Of a stretch of 64,000 bases of DNA, positions 11,930 through 24,302 are shown piece by piece. Made by a program: the position numbers and the translations under genes. This DNA is from Geosiphon pyriformis (taxonomy: Eukaryota > Glomeromycota > Glomeromycetes > Archaeosporales > Geosiphonaceae). The notes under the pieces are model-generated. The model saw only the letters and a list, made by a program, of their open reading frames with translations. It was not told the origin of the DNA and did no database searches. How positions within the stretch are numbered: the stretch's first letter is position 1; every line of letters starts with the position of its first letter. The stretch is taken from contig JAAOMT010000718.1 of the NCBI GenBank assembly GCA_016748015.1, positions 545,738-609,737 of the forward strand. The letters run 5' to 3'.

Positions 11930-13671
11930 ATGCGAAATAAAAGAGGGGAATGCTCCAATGTCTATAAAAAAATGTGATTTGGATCAAGTCAAAATTTGCC
12001 TTTGACGTATGATCCAGATCAGTGAAAATGGAATTACTTTCTATCAAATAACATGAACATGGGAAATGCTGAAATAGTATCAGGACTTGTCACTCACTTT
12101 AAATTTCTAAACTTGAAAATTTCACAAGAGATGACAAAATATATTCTCAAAAATGGCATGATCATATTAAAAAAAAGCTGCTCAAACAAATAATTGGAAT
12201 ACACTTAAGCATTACAACCATTTTTGGACAAATGAATGGGATTTGAATAATAAAATTAAATTCGTAAATATTAACAACTTGGTGAATTTGCTACCAAAAT
12301 ATTTAATTAATTAATAAAAATTCAAATTAAGTAACAGTTGTTTATTTATAATTAAAAATATCTTTTTTTTTTAAAGTTTTTTTTAAAATAATATATTAAA
12401 AACAATTTTAATATAATTGTTATTATTATAAAAAATCTTGAAATTTTTAATTATAAATTAATAGCAAAGTTATTGTTTTTTTTAATATTTTTATAATTAA
12501 TTTTTTAAAAAATATTAACCTTTTTCTTTTTTGTATTTATATAAATACAATCAAAACAAAGAATAAAAAAGTCACAACTTCTTTATTTTCAAAATATTTA
12601 TTAATATTTTTATTATTAAAATAATTATAACTATTAAAAATATTTAATAATACTCTATAAAAACACTTTTTATAAATAAAATAATAATAATAAGCCAGTT
12701 TTAAAATATTATTATAATTTTTAATTAAAAGTTTTTCTTTTTTTAAAGTTTCTTTAAAGATATAATTTTTGTTTTTTTTAAAAATCTTAAAGTTTTTAAA
12801 AAATTAATAATTAAATTATTATTTTTTTTTTCTCTCTTATAATTATTTAAATAATTAAAAAAATCAAATTAACCAAATAACAATTTTTTTAAGTCTTTGT
12901 TATATTTAATTACAATTTTTTTAAAATGCTAAAAAATATTTTTTGGTGTTTTTAATATTAATTTTAATGTTTTAAAATTAGTTTTTTTTTTGTAGAAAAT
13001 AAAGTTTTGGTTTTATCTGTTTTATTTGGTTTTTTATTACTTATATTAATTATAATATTTAATTTTATTATAATTGTAAATAAAATAAAAATTTTATTTT
13101 AAATAATAACAATAAAAACACATTAATTAATTTTAATTTTATCTTTAATTATATTATTTAAGATATTAATTTTTAATCAATTATTATTAATTTTAAAAGC
13201 AATACAAATTATATTTTTATATTTGTTTTTGATTAATTAAACTATTAAATTATTTAATCTTAAAAACTAGACTAATTAAACTTATTTTTTTTTGTTTGCT
13301 AATAATATTGTTTTTAATAATATTTAAAAAACAATTATTAATTATTAAAGTTTTTTGAATAAATAATTTTTATTTTAATGTTTATATTCTTTGATTAAAT
13401 TAAATTATGTTAAAACTGTTTTTTAGTTTATATATAACTTTATTAATATAATATTGGTTTTTAAAAATAATATAAAACTGTTTTATATAAAATTTATTTT
13501 TTGTTTTTTATTAATCTTTTTACTTTAAAATTATTAAGTTTTTAAGTTTATATTTTTTTGTTGCTATTGCTTTGCAAAATATTTTTTTCTTATTAAGATA
13601 AAATATTTAATAAAGTTTTTTAAGTTATGTTAAAGTTTATTAATATTTAATAATATAATATTATTTATTTT
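11930..13671. other. Spacer grading into AT desert
   Basis: To about 12060 composition is mixed but no exon is recognisable; from about 12290 it is A/T low-complexity sequence with T-rich tracts. No open frame, no alignment with the LINE or Gypsy sequences of this window that I could follow by eye. Confidence 0.35.
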
Positions 13672-16411
13672 AAGTTTTTTTTTATTAAATTTAATAAGTA
13701 AAGTTTTAATACAATTTAGTATTATATATTAAATTATATAATCTAAATTAAATATGTATTATATATTGTTTATACATAACTAACTATTCAAACATAGTCA
13801 AAACAATATAATATATCTATTAAAACAAAAACAATATTATCTAAACTAACATAAAACAAATATGATTTATATAATCTAAAACAAATTTTTAAGTTAATAA
13901 ATACACTTAATAACTTGTTAATACCAAATAAAAATTATACCAAAAAACTATTAACAACAAAAATTAAAAAGTTATTACTAAGTATTAAATTATTATTTTT
14001 TATAAAAGCTCTGTGCTTAGATTAAATTAATTATATTTTAATATAATAAACTATATCTAAACTTTGCATTAAATTTACAATTTTTTATAGCAAGCTTGAA
14101 GTTTTTAAAAACAAAAAAAACTTTAAAAACAAATCTTTAAAAACATATTTCTTGCTTAGTATAGTATATAACTTATAATTAAAGATACAAAAATACAGTA
14201 TTTGTAAAACACAAAACAAAAATTAATTTAATTTTAATATAAAATACCAAATTATAAAAAGTAAATTCAACAATTATAAATAGATATTAGTATTTATTAA
14301 ACACATAAAAAAATAATTAAACAATTTTATATTACTATAATAAAAACATAAAACATTAAAGTATTTATTATTATATAATTATTTATAAACAGCTATAGCC
14401 AATCATTAATATAAAGTTTTTATGTAATAAAAATACAGATTAGCTATAAATAAATTCATAAAACCAGAAGCCATATATAAATTAAGATGCCAAATCAAAA
14501 ACATTTGAATTTAATCAATATTTTTAAGCAAATTATTGTTAAAAACATTAGTTTTAGATCTTATTTTTTAATATATATGATTAATAGCACCAAAAATCTT
14601 ATAAAAAAAATAACAGATATTTTTTAAGCTATTATCTTACCAATTTGAAGAAATTTTTTATTTATTTTAACAAAAAATATTAAATTTAAGAAAAAAATAA
14701 TTTCAGTTAATACATTAATTTTTATATTATTTATAATATTTAAATATTTTTTTTACTTTAAATCAAATAACTTAAATATTTTAATTTTAAACAATATTTT
14801 TTATGTAATATTTTTTTAGTCAATAAAAATTATAAAAATTAGGCAACACTAAATCTAACTTAAATAAATATATACTTAAATTAGTTTAATTATTCAAGTA
14901 AATTACAATAAAATTATAAATAAAAATATATTTTAAAGTCAATATAATTACTTGTAATTTAATTAATATAAAAGAAACAAATTCACATATTTTAATATTA
15001 ATATTTAAATCTAAATTAGTAAAAAATGCAGCTATTTTGCTTTTTATATTTAATATATTCAAATTTTTTAAAAAATTATCTGTATAAATATTAATAACTT
15101 TAAAATTACTTATTAAAAAAAATTTTTATACTATTGTAAAACCATTTAATTTATATATATTTACAAAATTAAAATCAATTTCAATTAATTAAACATCAAA
15201 AAAAAATTGATATTCAAAAAACTAATTATTTTTTTAAACTAATTAAAAACAAAATTTTTAAAATCAAGTTTTCCTAATAATAAAAGCTTTTTTTAATTAA
15301 AAACTGTTTCATAAAAATTATACCAAACTTTTTAAAAGAACAAAACATATTAAAAAAGCCATAATCTTTTAATATTAATAATATTAAAGTGTTTTTAGAA
15401 AACTAAAACACAGAAGATAAATTGTTTACTAAAAGAAATTAAAGTTTTAAAAAATTTTTATCAAACTAGTCAAAAAATTGTTTATATATTAATTCTTAAT
15501 TTAACAAAAAACTACAATAAATGGCAAAAAAACCAGCTTAAAACTTATAAAATTTAAGATTAATATTTAAATAATCTGCTAAATATACTATTAGTATTTA
15601 AAAAATTCAACATATTTATAATCTTACTTTTAATTTATATTTGCTTAAATGTTTTTAAATTATATAAAAACAAATAATATACTGTTTTGTTTGAAAAATT
15701 TTCAAACATATAAAATTTTAATTTAAAGTTTTTTTAATATAAATATTTTATTTGCTAAAATGTTTTTAAAAATAAAACTAAATTATATTTTTTAATTAAT
15801 TATAAACTATAAAACAGCTAAAATCAAATATAAAAACTGTTTATCTAAAATAGCTTTTTTTAAAATTAAATTAAAAAAAAAATTAATATTTAAATATATT
15901 TTAGCCAGACTAAGCTTTAATAAATTATTTGTAGACAAAAAAATATTTAAATACTTATAAATTTTACTCTTTTTTATAATTGAAATTAGCAAATTACTAA
16001 TTAATAAAAAAAGAAAAAATATTTTGCAGTTGATAAAAATAGTTATTATTTTTTTATTGTTAATTTAAAATATTATTTATTTGAAAGAATTTATTTGTAA
16101 TATCCAAAATATATTGAGTGGCAGTTTGATTATTTTCTATTTAGCTTGTATTATTTACAAAAATATTTACAGCAAAAAAGAATATTAAACTAACTTAACT
16201 TTTAATATGTCTTATTTTGACAATAAACTTAAAATTAAATTAATATTATATAGACTACTTTGCTTTTTAACTTTATACAAAAAAAAATCATAAAAAATCT
16301 GTTTTAAAAGAAGAAAAAAATTTTATTTTAATTTAAATTATTATATATTTAATAATTATCAATTAAATTAAAGTCTATTATAACACAATTTGTTCTATTA
16401 TTATAGATATT
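13672..16411 (-). mobile_element. Eroded LINE-1, 3' segment (RT to poly-A)
   Basis: Aligns colinearly with the younger LINE at 27300-30085 with nearly all differences C-to-T or G-to-A. Anchors: 13691-13800 matches the LINE 3' end (27328-27435); 15807-15992 still encodes an RT fragment (YLNIFLSTNNLLKLSLAK against YLGIFLSTKGLSKPSLAK); 16130-16170 matches 29773-29813 next to the RT catalytic motif. T-rich 13672-13690 is the poly-A remnant. The copy stops exactly at 16411 where the Gypsy element begins and resumes at 25795. Confidence 0.8.
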
Positions 16412-17005
16412 ATTACAGGTTGGAGTAATAAGTTAATGAATAACAAGAGAGAACAGAATTGTAGGATGATGAAAATAATCAAAGAGATTTTAACTTCAAA
16501 GAGCGAATTGAATGAGGTATAATTCTATGCTTCATGTTAGTGCTCTTAGAATTCAATATTAGGTATTAGATGTACTTTTCAATCACATTTTATTCAATAA
16601 TCTTTAAATGCTGTAATTACACGTTTTAGAAAAAGGTAGAAAATAACCAACAAGTAATCTTTTATCTTTAAGATATTCAAATACTTAAAAGTAGGAAAAG
16701 AGAAATTAGTAATAAAAGAAAGATTGAGATAAAAGTTCTTATTTTATTTATTTTATTTTCTTGATTTTTTTTTCTACTTTTCTATAGCTAAGAGATTCAT
16801 TGCTTATATAGCTGTCAAAAATAGTCAATAATTAGGTCAATAACTAGGTCAATAATTAAGTCAATAATTAGGTCAATAATCAGGTCAATGGTCAGGTCAT
16901 TGATCAGGTCAATGATCACTTACTAAAAATAGAATGGCTAATTTATGTGACATCAATGGCTAATACATGTGATAATTAATAAGAAGTATAAGTTTCAACT
17001 GTAAT
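16412..17005 (-). repeat. Gypsy 3' LTR
   Basis: Homologous to the 5' LTR: both share the stretch around the GGAGAACAGAATTGTAGGAT-like start (16445 and 25100) through AAGTATAAGTTTCAAC (16984 and 25775). It lacks the solo LTR found in the 5' LTR, has only 8 minisatellite units, and its outer end is degraded (ATTACAGG instead of TGTTATGG). The pol frame ends inside it, at 16976. Confidence 0.8.
16824..16919. repeat. 12-bp minisatellite, 8 units, Gypsy 3' LTR
   Basis: Eight tandem units of the form GTCAATRATYAG. The same array in the 5' LTR has twelve units. Confidence 0.9.
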
Positions 17006-17617
17006 ATTATCTTCTTTAAAGAAATTAAGCTCTGGTGAAATTAAGCTATTTATGGTATAATCTATTGGAAGAGTTTTATCTAACTCAAAGCTAACTAGTT
17101 TGTTGAAGTCTTTTGTGGATAAGGTATATAATACTTGAAACAAAATGAGTTTTGTATCTAAGAGACCAAATCTTTGTATTAGAGTTTTGGCTCTTTTAGC
17201 AATAGTTAAAACTTTTGGAACATTTAACCGTATAATGCCCAAAATTTCTGCCTGTATCTCTGAAGTTGTTTTCTTCAAGAGTTTTATATCCTCTATGATT
17301 TTACCAAGATGACCATAGAGTTCTAATTGCCTTCTATATGACAAGTTTTTGTCTATGGGTAAGATTTCTTGAAGTGTTTTTTTAATTGTGCTAGAAGGTG
17401 AGAGTATAGCTGCTGTTATACTTTCCAACAGATATTTATCTATTTTACTACCAATTCTTTTTCTTCTGGTAGTAGTTTTCTTTGGTCTAATAACAGTATA
17501 TATTCCACTGTTATCAGTTATGGTGATTTGTTTTCCAATAGTCAGAGTAGCATTTGGATAGTTTTTGATCCAATACTCATGAAGAGTATAGAAGACATTT
17601 TGAATATTTTGATCCAA
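16976..17617 (-). CDS. C-terminal extension of Gypsy pol, function unknown
   Basis: The longest uninterrupted frame in the 3' part of the element (213 residues). It has no ATG near its start, and is in frame with the integrase C-terminus (17756-18001), so I read it as the polyprotein tail, not an independent gene. Visible: TTTRRKRIGSKIDKYLLESI basic patch, a Leu/Ile/Lys-rich helical middle, no membrane segment, no zinc motif. It ends 30 bases inside the 3' LTR. An additional structural or regulatory protein is conceivable; I see no evidence for envelope function. Confidence 0.5.
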   Translation of the reverse strand: MDQNIQNVFYTLHEYWIKNYPNATLTIGKQITITDNSGIYTVIRPKKTTTRRKRIGSKIDKYLLESITAAILSPSSTIKKTLQEILPIDKNLSYRRQLELYGHLGKIIEDIKLLKKTTSEIQAEILGIIRLNVPKVLTIAKRAKTLIQRFGLLDTKLILFQVLYTLSTKDFNKLVSFELDKTLPIDYTINSLISPELNFFKEDNITVETYTSY

Positions 17618-18792
17618 AAAAATAATTGTACATGTTAATTGAAGATACCTCTGTTTTGGAAATAGTGCATTTATTTATACTTGATTTTTGCTGATTATTT
17701 GAGTCAGTATTACCACAACAGGCAGCCAATCAGGTCGTTTATAATATTTCTTGAATCATGTATCATAAACAGAATGATTATTGAAGATTGTTTTGGATTG
17801 ATCTTGAAGAATATAAAAACTATTGTTCAAGACTTTGTTGACTATAAAGGGTCCTTTCCATTGGCTAGAAAATTTATCACCATAAAAATTGTCTTTGTCA
17901 GAACAGTATTCTAGTACCAAGTCACCAACACTTAAAGAAAGTGTTTTATAGGTTTTTTTTTTTAAGCTTTTCTTGGAACTGTTGTATCTTTTCAAAAGCA
18001 ATTATTTGTGTTTCTACCAAGAAGTCAAAAATGGTACCAAGTCTTCTTTGCAAAATGTTTTTGTAATTTCCTATTGTAATCTCTTCAAAGGGTATTGTTT
18101 CAATATTAGTTTCTATTGGTAGTGTTGTCATGTGTCTATAGAGCAGATAAAAAGGTTTATAACTTGTTATGTTATGATTTACAGTTCTATAAACAAACAA
18201 AGCTAAAGACAGTACTTTGTCTCATAAGTTTGTTTCTTCACTGGTTTTGGCTAGAGTTTTACATAATGTTCTATTAAAATGTTCCACTAGGCCATTTGTT
18301 TAGAGGTGATAAAGGGAGGAAAGTTTATGATGTATTCCCATTTTTCTACAAAGTTCTTCAACCAGTGTACTGAGAAAAGCTCTTCCTTTATCAAATAAAA
18401 GTTCTTTGGGACAACCATAATGGCAAATAATATCTTCATAAATGAAATTGGTTATTGAGATTACTGTTTGGTCTGGAGTGGCTCTTGCTTCTACCCATTT
18501 TGTAAAATAATCAGTGTTACAGGTGAATCTTTGGAGTATCAAGTGAATAACAAATCTGTAACTTGGTGCTCAAAGCAATTGGTAACGATGATAATCTGAA
18601 GATATTTTATCTGAAGATTTTCCAATTGAGTTCTTTGTATAATGGACAGAGATTCAGTAATAACAGTTTATTAGTAGTTTCCTAAAATCATAGTTTGTCA
18701 ATTGCTTTCTCAACTTGATGATTGGTGATTATCCTGGTATGATATCTTCTGTAAGTGTATACCAGTGCTGTTTCCTGATGTCAGTTCCTCCA

Positions 18793-18960
18793 TAAGTCCT
18801 CCAAGAGTAAGTTTTGTTTAAGCAAGTTTATTTTTCTGTAAGTCCTCCAAGAGTAAGTATTGTTTTAAGTAAGTTTATTCCTCTGTAAGTCCTCCAAGAG
18901 TAAGTATTGTTTTATGTAAGTTTATTCCTCTGTAAGTCCTCCAAAAGTAAGTTTTTTAAT
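18793..18960. repeat. 46-47-bp tandem repeat in solo LTR
   Basis: Nearly four units, each beginning TAAGTCCTCCAAGAGTAAGT, starting at 18793, 18839, 18886 and 18933. The homologous solo LTR at 24303-25077 has none of these units, so they expanded in this copy or were lost in the other. Confidence 0.9.
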
Positions 18961-19102
18961 CAAGTTAGTAAACAACAAAGAAATAAAAAAAAGATAAAAG
19001 AAAATAAATGAAATTTGAAATAAGCCAAGGTGATTTGCAAGTTAGTATCCTGTCAATAGCTGTAATCAAGAGCTATTGTTCCAGTATGGTTAAGTATCAA
19101 TT

Positions 19103-19127
19103 ACTATCAACATGAAATGTTGATAGT
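19103..19127. repeat. Hairpin conserved in both solo LTRs (copy 1)
   Basis: Perfect 11-bp stem ACTATCAACAT / ATGTTGATAGT with a 3-base loop. The same stem is retained at 24766-24790. Confidence 0.75.
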
Positions 19128-19384
19128 GATGAGTGGATTTGAGATTGTGAATAATTATTTATTGGATGATTGTGGTAACTAGACTAAAGATTCTTGGTGT
19201 TGATTCTTTTTTTTTTTTTTTTTGTAATTTTAATAATTATGATTTTGCGAGTCTAATTGATTCTATAAGTCTAATTGACTTCACAAATCAATTGACTCTA
19301 AGTTCTATTGACTAATTTTCTAACTTCTGATACTACTGCTATATATACGTATTTGAGATTCCTCAATTTCTCAATTCTTCATAT

Positions 19385-19525
19385 CAGGAATCCTGGAATT
19401 CCTGGAATTTTGCAATTCTTTTGAGAGGAATCCTGGAATTCTGGAATCTTGCAATTCCTCATGTGAAAATCCTGCAATTTCTGGAATTCTGCGATTTCTC
19501 TGAGAGGAATTCTGGAATTCCACAT
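19385..19525. repeat. GGAATCCTGGAATTCC-type imperfect repeats
   Basis: Three to four imperfect copies of a roughly 45-bp unit built on AATCCTGGAATTCCTGG followed by GCAATTTCTCTGAG. The homologous solo LTR has about two copies near 24945-25000. Confidence 0.75.
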
Positions 19526-22500
19526 TTACTACATCTACCTATGATTGGCTAATTTATATGCTAATATACTTCTTATATTTTATGAGTAATATTGGTAGCT
19601 GTGATAATATATCTGTTGCCATTAGGAGTAATTGTTAAAGGTTCAACAACATTTATACCAATTTTGTTAAAGGGTTGACCAACAGAGATTGGATAAATAT
19701 TTTCTTTGCAATTGGGTTCAGTATGCATGTTGTATATTACAATTTCTCTTTCTTCAAATCTGATGACTTTCTGGGGGTGATCAAGATCTTTTTTGTTTCT
19801 TTTGTATAATTGGTTCTGGTGAATCAAATAAAAATTTGATTGTTTGCACAAATGTTCTTTTTGCTGTTGAGTGTATTCAGATGGGTATTGTCCTTTACCC
19901 AAAAATTCTATTAAAGCAAAGTAGTTGTCCAAGTCTATTATTGTGTTTGTTTGTGAAGAAGTTACTAATAATTAAGTTGGTTTGGTTTGAGAGGTTGTAC
20001 TGTTATTGGATAGTAAGTCTAGATAAAGTGTCGGCATTTTGATAATTTGCTCCTTTGTGGTGTTGAATATTATAGTCAAATTTATTCAAGTGAAGTATCC
20101 AGTAAGTTATTTGTTTGTGTTCCAGCTTCTTTTTCTTGTGCAGTCAAACCAAGGCTTGATGATCTGTTACTACTAAGAATTTTGCACCAAGAAGATATTG
20201 ATCCCAGTAACTAGTAGCCCAAACTACTGCTAAGCATTTCTGTTCAGTAATTAAATAGTTTTTTTCTGCTGGTATAAGAGATCTACTGGCATATGCTATG
20301 GCATGTTCTCTGCCATTTTTATCTTTCTGTGAAAGAACAGCACCAAGTTCATAGCCAAATGCATTAGTGTGGAGGATAAAAGATTGGTCCAGATCAGATT
20401 GTTTGAGAATTGGTTCAGTAACAAGTTTTTCCTTCAGAAATTCAAAAGCTTTTTGTTGATGAGTGTCCCAATAATAATTGATATTTTTCCTGAGTAGCTG
20501 GTTGAGAGGAAAAGCAATTTTGGAGAAATTTTTGATAAATTTGTGATAGTAAGAGACCAAACCAAAGAAAGAGCATAGTTCAAAAACATTCATTGGTTGT
20601 CTAATGTTCTAAACTTTTTCAATTTTAGCTGGGTCAGGGAAGATTCCATCTTTTATAATAAGATGACCAAGAAACTGGGTAGATTGACATTCAAAGAAAG
20701 ATTTGATTGGGTTGATCTTAAGGCCAACATTTCTGAGCAGGTCAAAAACCTTCTGTAAATGTTCAAGATATTCATCCCAAATATACTATTATATCATTCA
20801 AGTAAACCAGAACAAAGTTTTCTTTTACTAATTCAAACACTTTATCTATTAGGTGTTGAAAAGTGGGAGGAACATTAGTGAAACCAAAAGACATGACTGT
20901 AAATTTATAGGTGCCATACTTGGTAATAAAGGCAGTTTTCTTTTTGCTTTTTGAATCCATCTCTACTTGTCAGAATCTGGCAGTTAAATTAATGGTTAAA
21001 AAAAAAGCAGCACTATTAAATTTATTTAGCATTGTATTAATTTTGGGGAGTGGATATATATCTCTTATAGTAATGGTATTTAGTTGATGGTAGTCAACAC
21101 AGAAGCATAGGGTTCCATCTTTTTTGGATACTACTACAACTGGGAAAGCCCATTCACTTTTGGTTTTTTGTATGAATCCAAGATTTTTCATCTGGTTTAT
21201 CTCTTTCTTGATAAACTCATTATTGTGTTGATTGGATTGATAAGACTTTAAATAGATAGAGCAAGTTTTTTTTATAATAATAGTATGTTGTATCACATGG
21301 GTTCTTCTAGGGGTGTTATTTTCTTTTGAAATAACTGAGCTATTTCTAGCCAACAGATTTTCAATGTCTATTTTTTTTTCTTTAGGAGAAGATTCTCTTT
21401 GTTCTATAACTAGTGATTGGATTTCAGATGGTTCATTTTCAAAAGACTTTTGTACTTTTTTAAGTTCTTCTTGAGGTATCAAGCTAATTGGTTCCCAATT
21501 TTTGTAATAGATTAGGCAAAATTTGCATTTATTACTTGGTAAATACAAAGGTTTATTATACCAGCACCATGCATAAGAGCCATGCCACTAATAACTGTAT
21601 TTTGCTTTCTTGCTAGGTTTTCTGTCAAAGGTTCTTCTGAGGATATCATAGTAAGGCCAGCAGATTAGCTCATCATTTATCATAATTCCTTTTTTGTTAA
21701 CTTTAACATTATCCAGTGGCTTGCCATTACTGGTAAAAACAGTATAAGCAAATTCAATGATTTCTTCTAGTTCTTTTTAATTTTTATTATCACTTTTATC
21801 ATCATCTGATTCATCTGATTGTTCTTTTTCTTGGTTCTGTTTGGTTGCTAAAGAAGTTGTCCAATGACGGCATTTAACCACAATGGGTTTTTCACTACAT
21901 TTAATGGTTAGCTCACAAAGTTCATAGTCAAGTAGTGCTTTGGCTTTCTTAAGCCATTTATTACCAACAATGATGGTGTACTCTTTTGCTTCAGATACTT
22001 TCATATCAGTTTTAATGCTGATATTATTAATACAAACAGAAATAGCTTTGGCTATGCCCAGATCTTTCTTCTTGTTACCATGTATGTTGGTTATTGGTTT
22101 TGTAGAAGGCTCATTAATTTTCTGCCAATTGCTTCAAAAAAATGTTTGGCAATTACATTAACTGATAATCTACTGTCTAGGATCAAATCAATGAAGTAAC
22201 CAGCCACTTGGGCTTTACAAATCAGAGAGATAACATTGCTGTTATCAGCAAGTCCAGCTTGGTGAGAGCATTTGTTGGTCTTTGGTGTTTTTTTCTTTGG
22301 TATCAATGATTTGCAAAGATCTTTTCTGAACTGTGGATGGGTCATTAGTTGGCCAAATGTAATGTGTACTGGGGTTTCCATGAGATCTTTAACAACAGAA
22401 TAGGGTCCAAATTTTTGTACAATTTCTGGGGGTTTTAACTTTGGAGGATTTTTAAAAACCTTAGTCTTTGATGACTCATTGTTATCAGCAGATGATTTGG

Positions 22501-22686
22501 ATGCTTTGTTTGGATCCAAGATAAAATCAATCTTGGCTTTCTTCTTCTTTCTGGTTGATTCAGAGGTGTTAATTGCTAGTTTATCCATATCATAATTATT
22601 ATCAATTAAGTTAAAAGCATAAAAGAGGTTTTCTTCTGGTTGGCTTGTACTCTCACTCTTTGGAAGTGTGCTTACCAGTTTAAATG

Positions 22687-24056
22687 CTAATAAACAGTAG
22701 CTTCAACTAAGGGATTCTTTCCAAAAAAATTGATGTTGGCATAATTGGGTCTTTGATTGGAAACATTATTATTGTTGGGTTTGTTATTCTGAGTGTCATT
22801 ATTTTTGGAAGCTAAAAGAGACAATGGGGGATTGTTACAGTTTCTGAAAAAGTGTCCAGTTAGTCCACAGCAATAGCACACAGGTGGGCCATGATTTTGT
22901 TGTCTTTGATATGGTAGTTGCTGGGGCTGATTGAAGCGGGGTTCAAATCTGAGTCTTTGGGGTTGCTGATTGTCTCTGACTGCTTGGGCTAATGGTTCTA
23001 GTAGCTGGACAAGATTAGCTGTAAGTCTATCTATTAACTGTTTATTTGGGTCTTGAGTTTGGACAGCAAAAGAGGTAGCAGCCATTTGAGAAGCAAGAGC
23101 CATAACAGAAGCAGGAGCAAAAACTAAAAGTGTAGATTTTAGGTGCATTTTTTGATTGTCTTCTATTCTCTGAACAAGTTCAATGGCCATATCTATTGTG
23201 GGATTATTTTTTAAGGCCAGAAAGAGCCAAAGAGCATATAATAGATTAGTTTTTAGTCCTTTTGTGAAGGAATGTATTTTCTGCTCTTCTGTCCAATTTC
23301 TTCCAAAGTCTACCCGTTTAATGAGTTTTCTTATTGCTTTGGCATATTCTGTCACAACTTTACCAGGGCCTTGAGTTCTTCTTTCTAATTCCATACACCA
23401 TTTTGAGATTAAGATGGGAGTTCTAAATTTCATTTTAAATCAGGTAGTAAAAGAAGTGTTGTCTTCTCCAGCATTTGCTAATGCTCATCTAATGATTCTT
23501 TGCTGAGCATTGGCATTGGTTTTTTGTGAGATAAGTAGCAGAAAAGCCTTGGAGGTAGCCACCAACAATTTAGAACTTGTATTCATTATCATATTGGTTT
23601 GCTGTGGTAGCTCTCTCAAAATTATCTAGCCCTTCAATTGGATCTTGGGCATTATCTCTAAATAATAGTAATGGGGTTGTTTCTTCATCCTAAAACAGTC
23701 TGTATACCTTAAAGAGTGATCAGAATGTTTTGTTGCAGAGGGTCTTGAACCATTGGTTCAGGTGTAACTGTTTGTGTGGAATGTTCTGATTCACTTGAAA
23801 AGAGATCAAAAACAGGAGCAGTTTAATAGCTTTCTTTTTCTGTTTTAAAAGAAGTTTCTGTTGATTGATGGACAACAATCCAAATGTGGATTTGATGATT
23901 CAGATATTCGAAATCAGGAGGCTGTTGTTCAAAGATTGTAGAATATAAAAGTTGATTAATACTGTTGTTTCTTTCTTTAAAGTCATCTTCAAGATAAGCT
24001 TGGTCAAAATAATAGATTGTATAAGCTGTGTAGGTTTCAGCTGAATGCTTATTCAA
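22687..24056 (-). pseudogene. Gypsy gag, disrupted
   Basis: Two open segments in different frames (23823-24056 and 22687-23433) separated by several stops. The second is a retrotransposon gag capsid region (KWCMELERRTQGPGKVVTEY, SFTKGLKTNLLYAL) followed by a basic Pro/Gln-rich linker and a CCHC zinc knuckle CYCCGLTGHFFRNC, the nucleocapsid signature. The frame change means no full-length Gag can be made. Confidence 0.8.
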
Positions 24057-24247
24057 GAACCAGTTTCAAAAGTCTTAAAATTGTCTGCTGGATTGTTCTT
24101 CAATGGGAAAGCAAATCAAGCAGGAGGACAAAAGATTGAGTTTAATAAAGTTTAGATCATTTTTGTTGTGTGCTTCAAAGTGTTCTTTTGATTGTTGTGG
24201 CAGGTATGAATAATCACTTATACAATAGGAAACAAAGTGGATTTTGA

Positions 24248-24267
24248 CAACCTCACAGGAAGCACCA
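24248..24267 (-). promoter_or_regulatory. Candidate primer-binding site
   Basis: Six bases inside the 5' LTR the minus strand reads TGGTGCTTCCTGTGAGG, starting with the TGG expected to pair with a tRNA CCA end. I cannot name the tRNA. Confidence 0.35.
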
Positions 24268-24302
24268 CTTTTATGTTATGGGTTGGAGTAACAAGCTAAC
24301 GG

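Larger units (their letters stand above)
18515..19591. mobile_element. Solo LTR inserted in the Gypsy integrase gene
   Basis: Interrupts the integrase between NRYIITAT and DYFTKWVEA. It is homologous along most of its length to 24303-25077, starts TGTTACAG, ends ATGAGTAATA (TG..CA-type ends with one change), and is flanked by TCAG (18511-18514) and TTGG (19592-19595), a 4-bp duplication with two transitions. It has expanded internal repeats compared with the other copy (18793-18960 and 19385-19525). No coding capacity. Confidence 0.75.
16976..22588 (-). pseudogene. Gypsy pol (protease, RT, RNase H, integrase, C-terminal extension), disrupted
   Basis: In order: aspartic-protease region 22091-22588 with LILDSRLSVNVIA, where the usual DSG/DTG is DSR; RT 20772-21548 with VVVVSKKDGTLCFCVDYHQL and the catalytic YLDD changed to YLND (AAT 20796-20798), plus a TGA where Trp is expected just before QVEMD; RNase H 20144-20593 (LHTNAFGYELGAVLSQKD, YASRSLIPAEKNYLITEQ); integrase 19573-19932 with most of the HHCC zinc domain deleted (MHTEPNCKENIYP), split by a solo LTR inside the core, resuming at 18542 (NTDYFTKWVEARATPD), a stop for Gln before TNGLVEHFNRT, and a frameshift in the homopolymer run at about 17953-17963. 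The frame then continues through VGDLVLEYC and two more stops (one for Arg, one likely Gln) into a 213-residue tail ending at 16976. Confidence 0.85.

Noticed and set aside
16824-16919. CRISPR-like array
   Set aside because: Units are contiguous 12-mers without spacers, in an LTR of a eukaryotic element.
16976-17617. Envelope gene making the Gypsy an errantivirus-like element
   Set aside because: No signal peptide, no transmembrane helix, no Cys pattern, and in frame with integrase.
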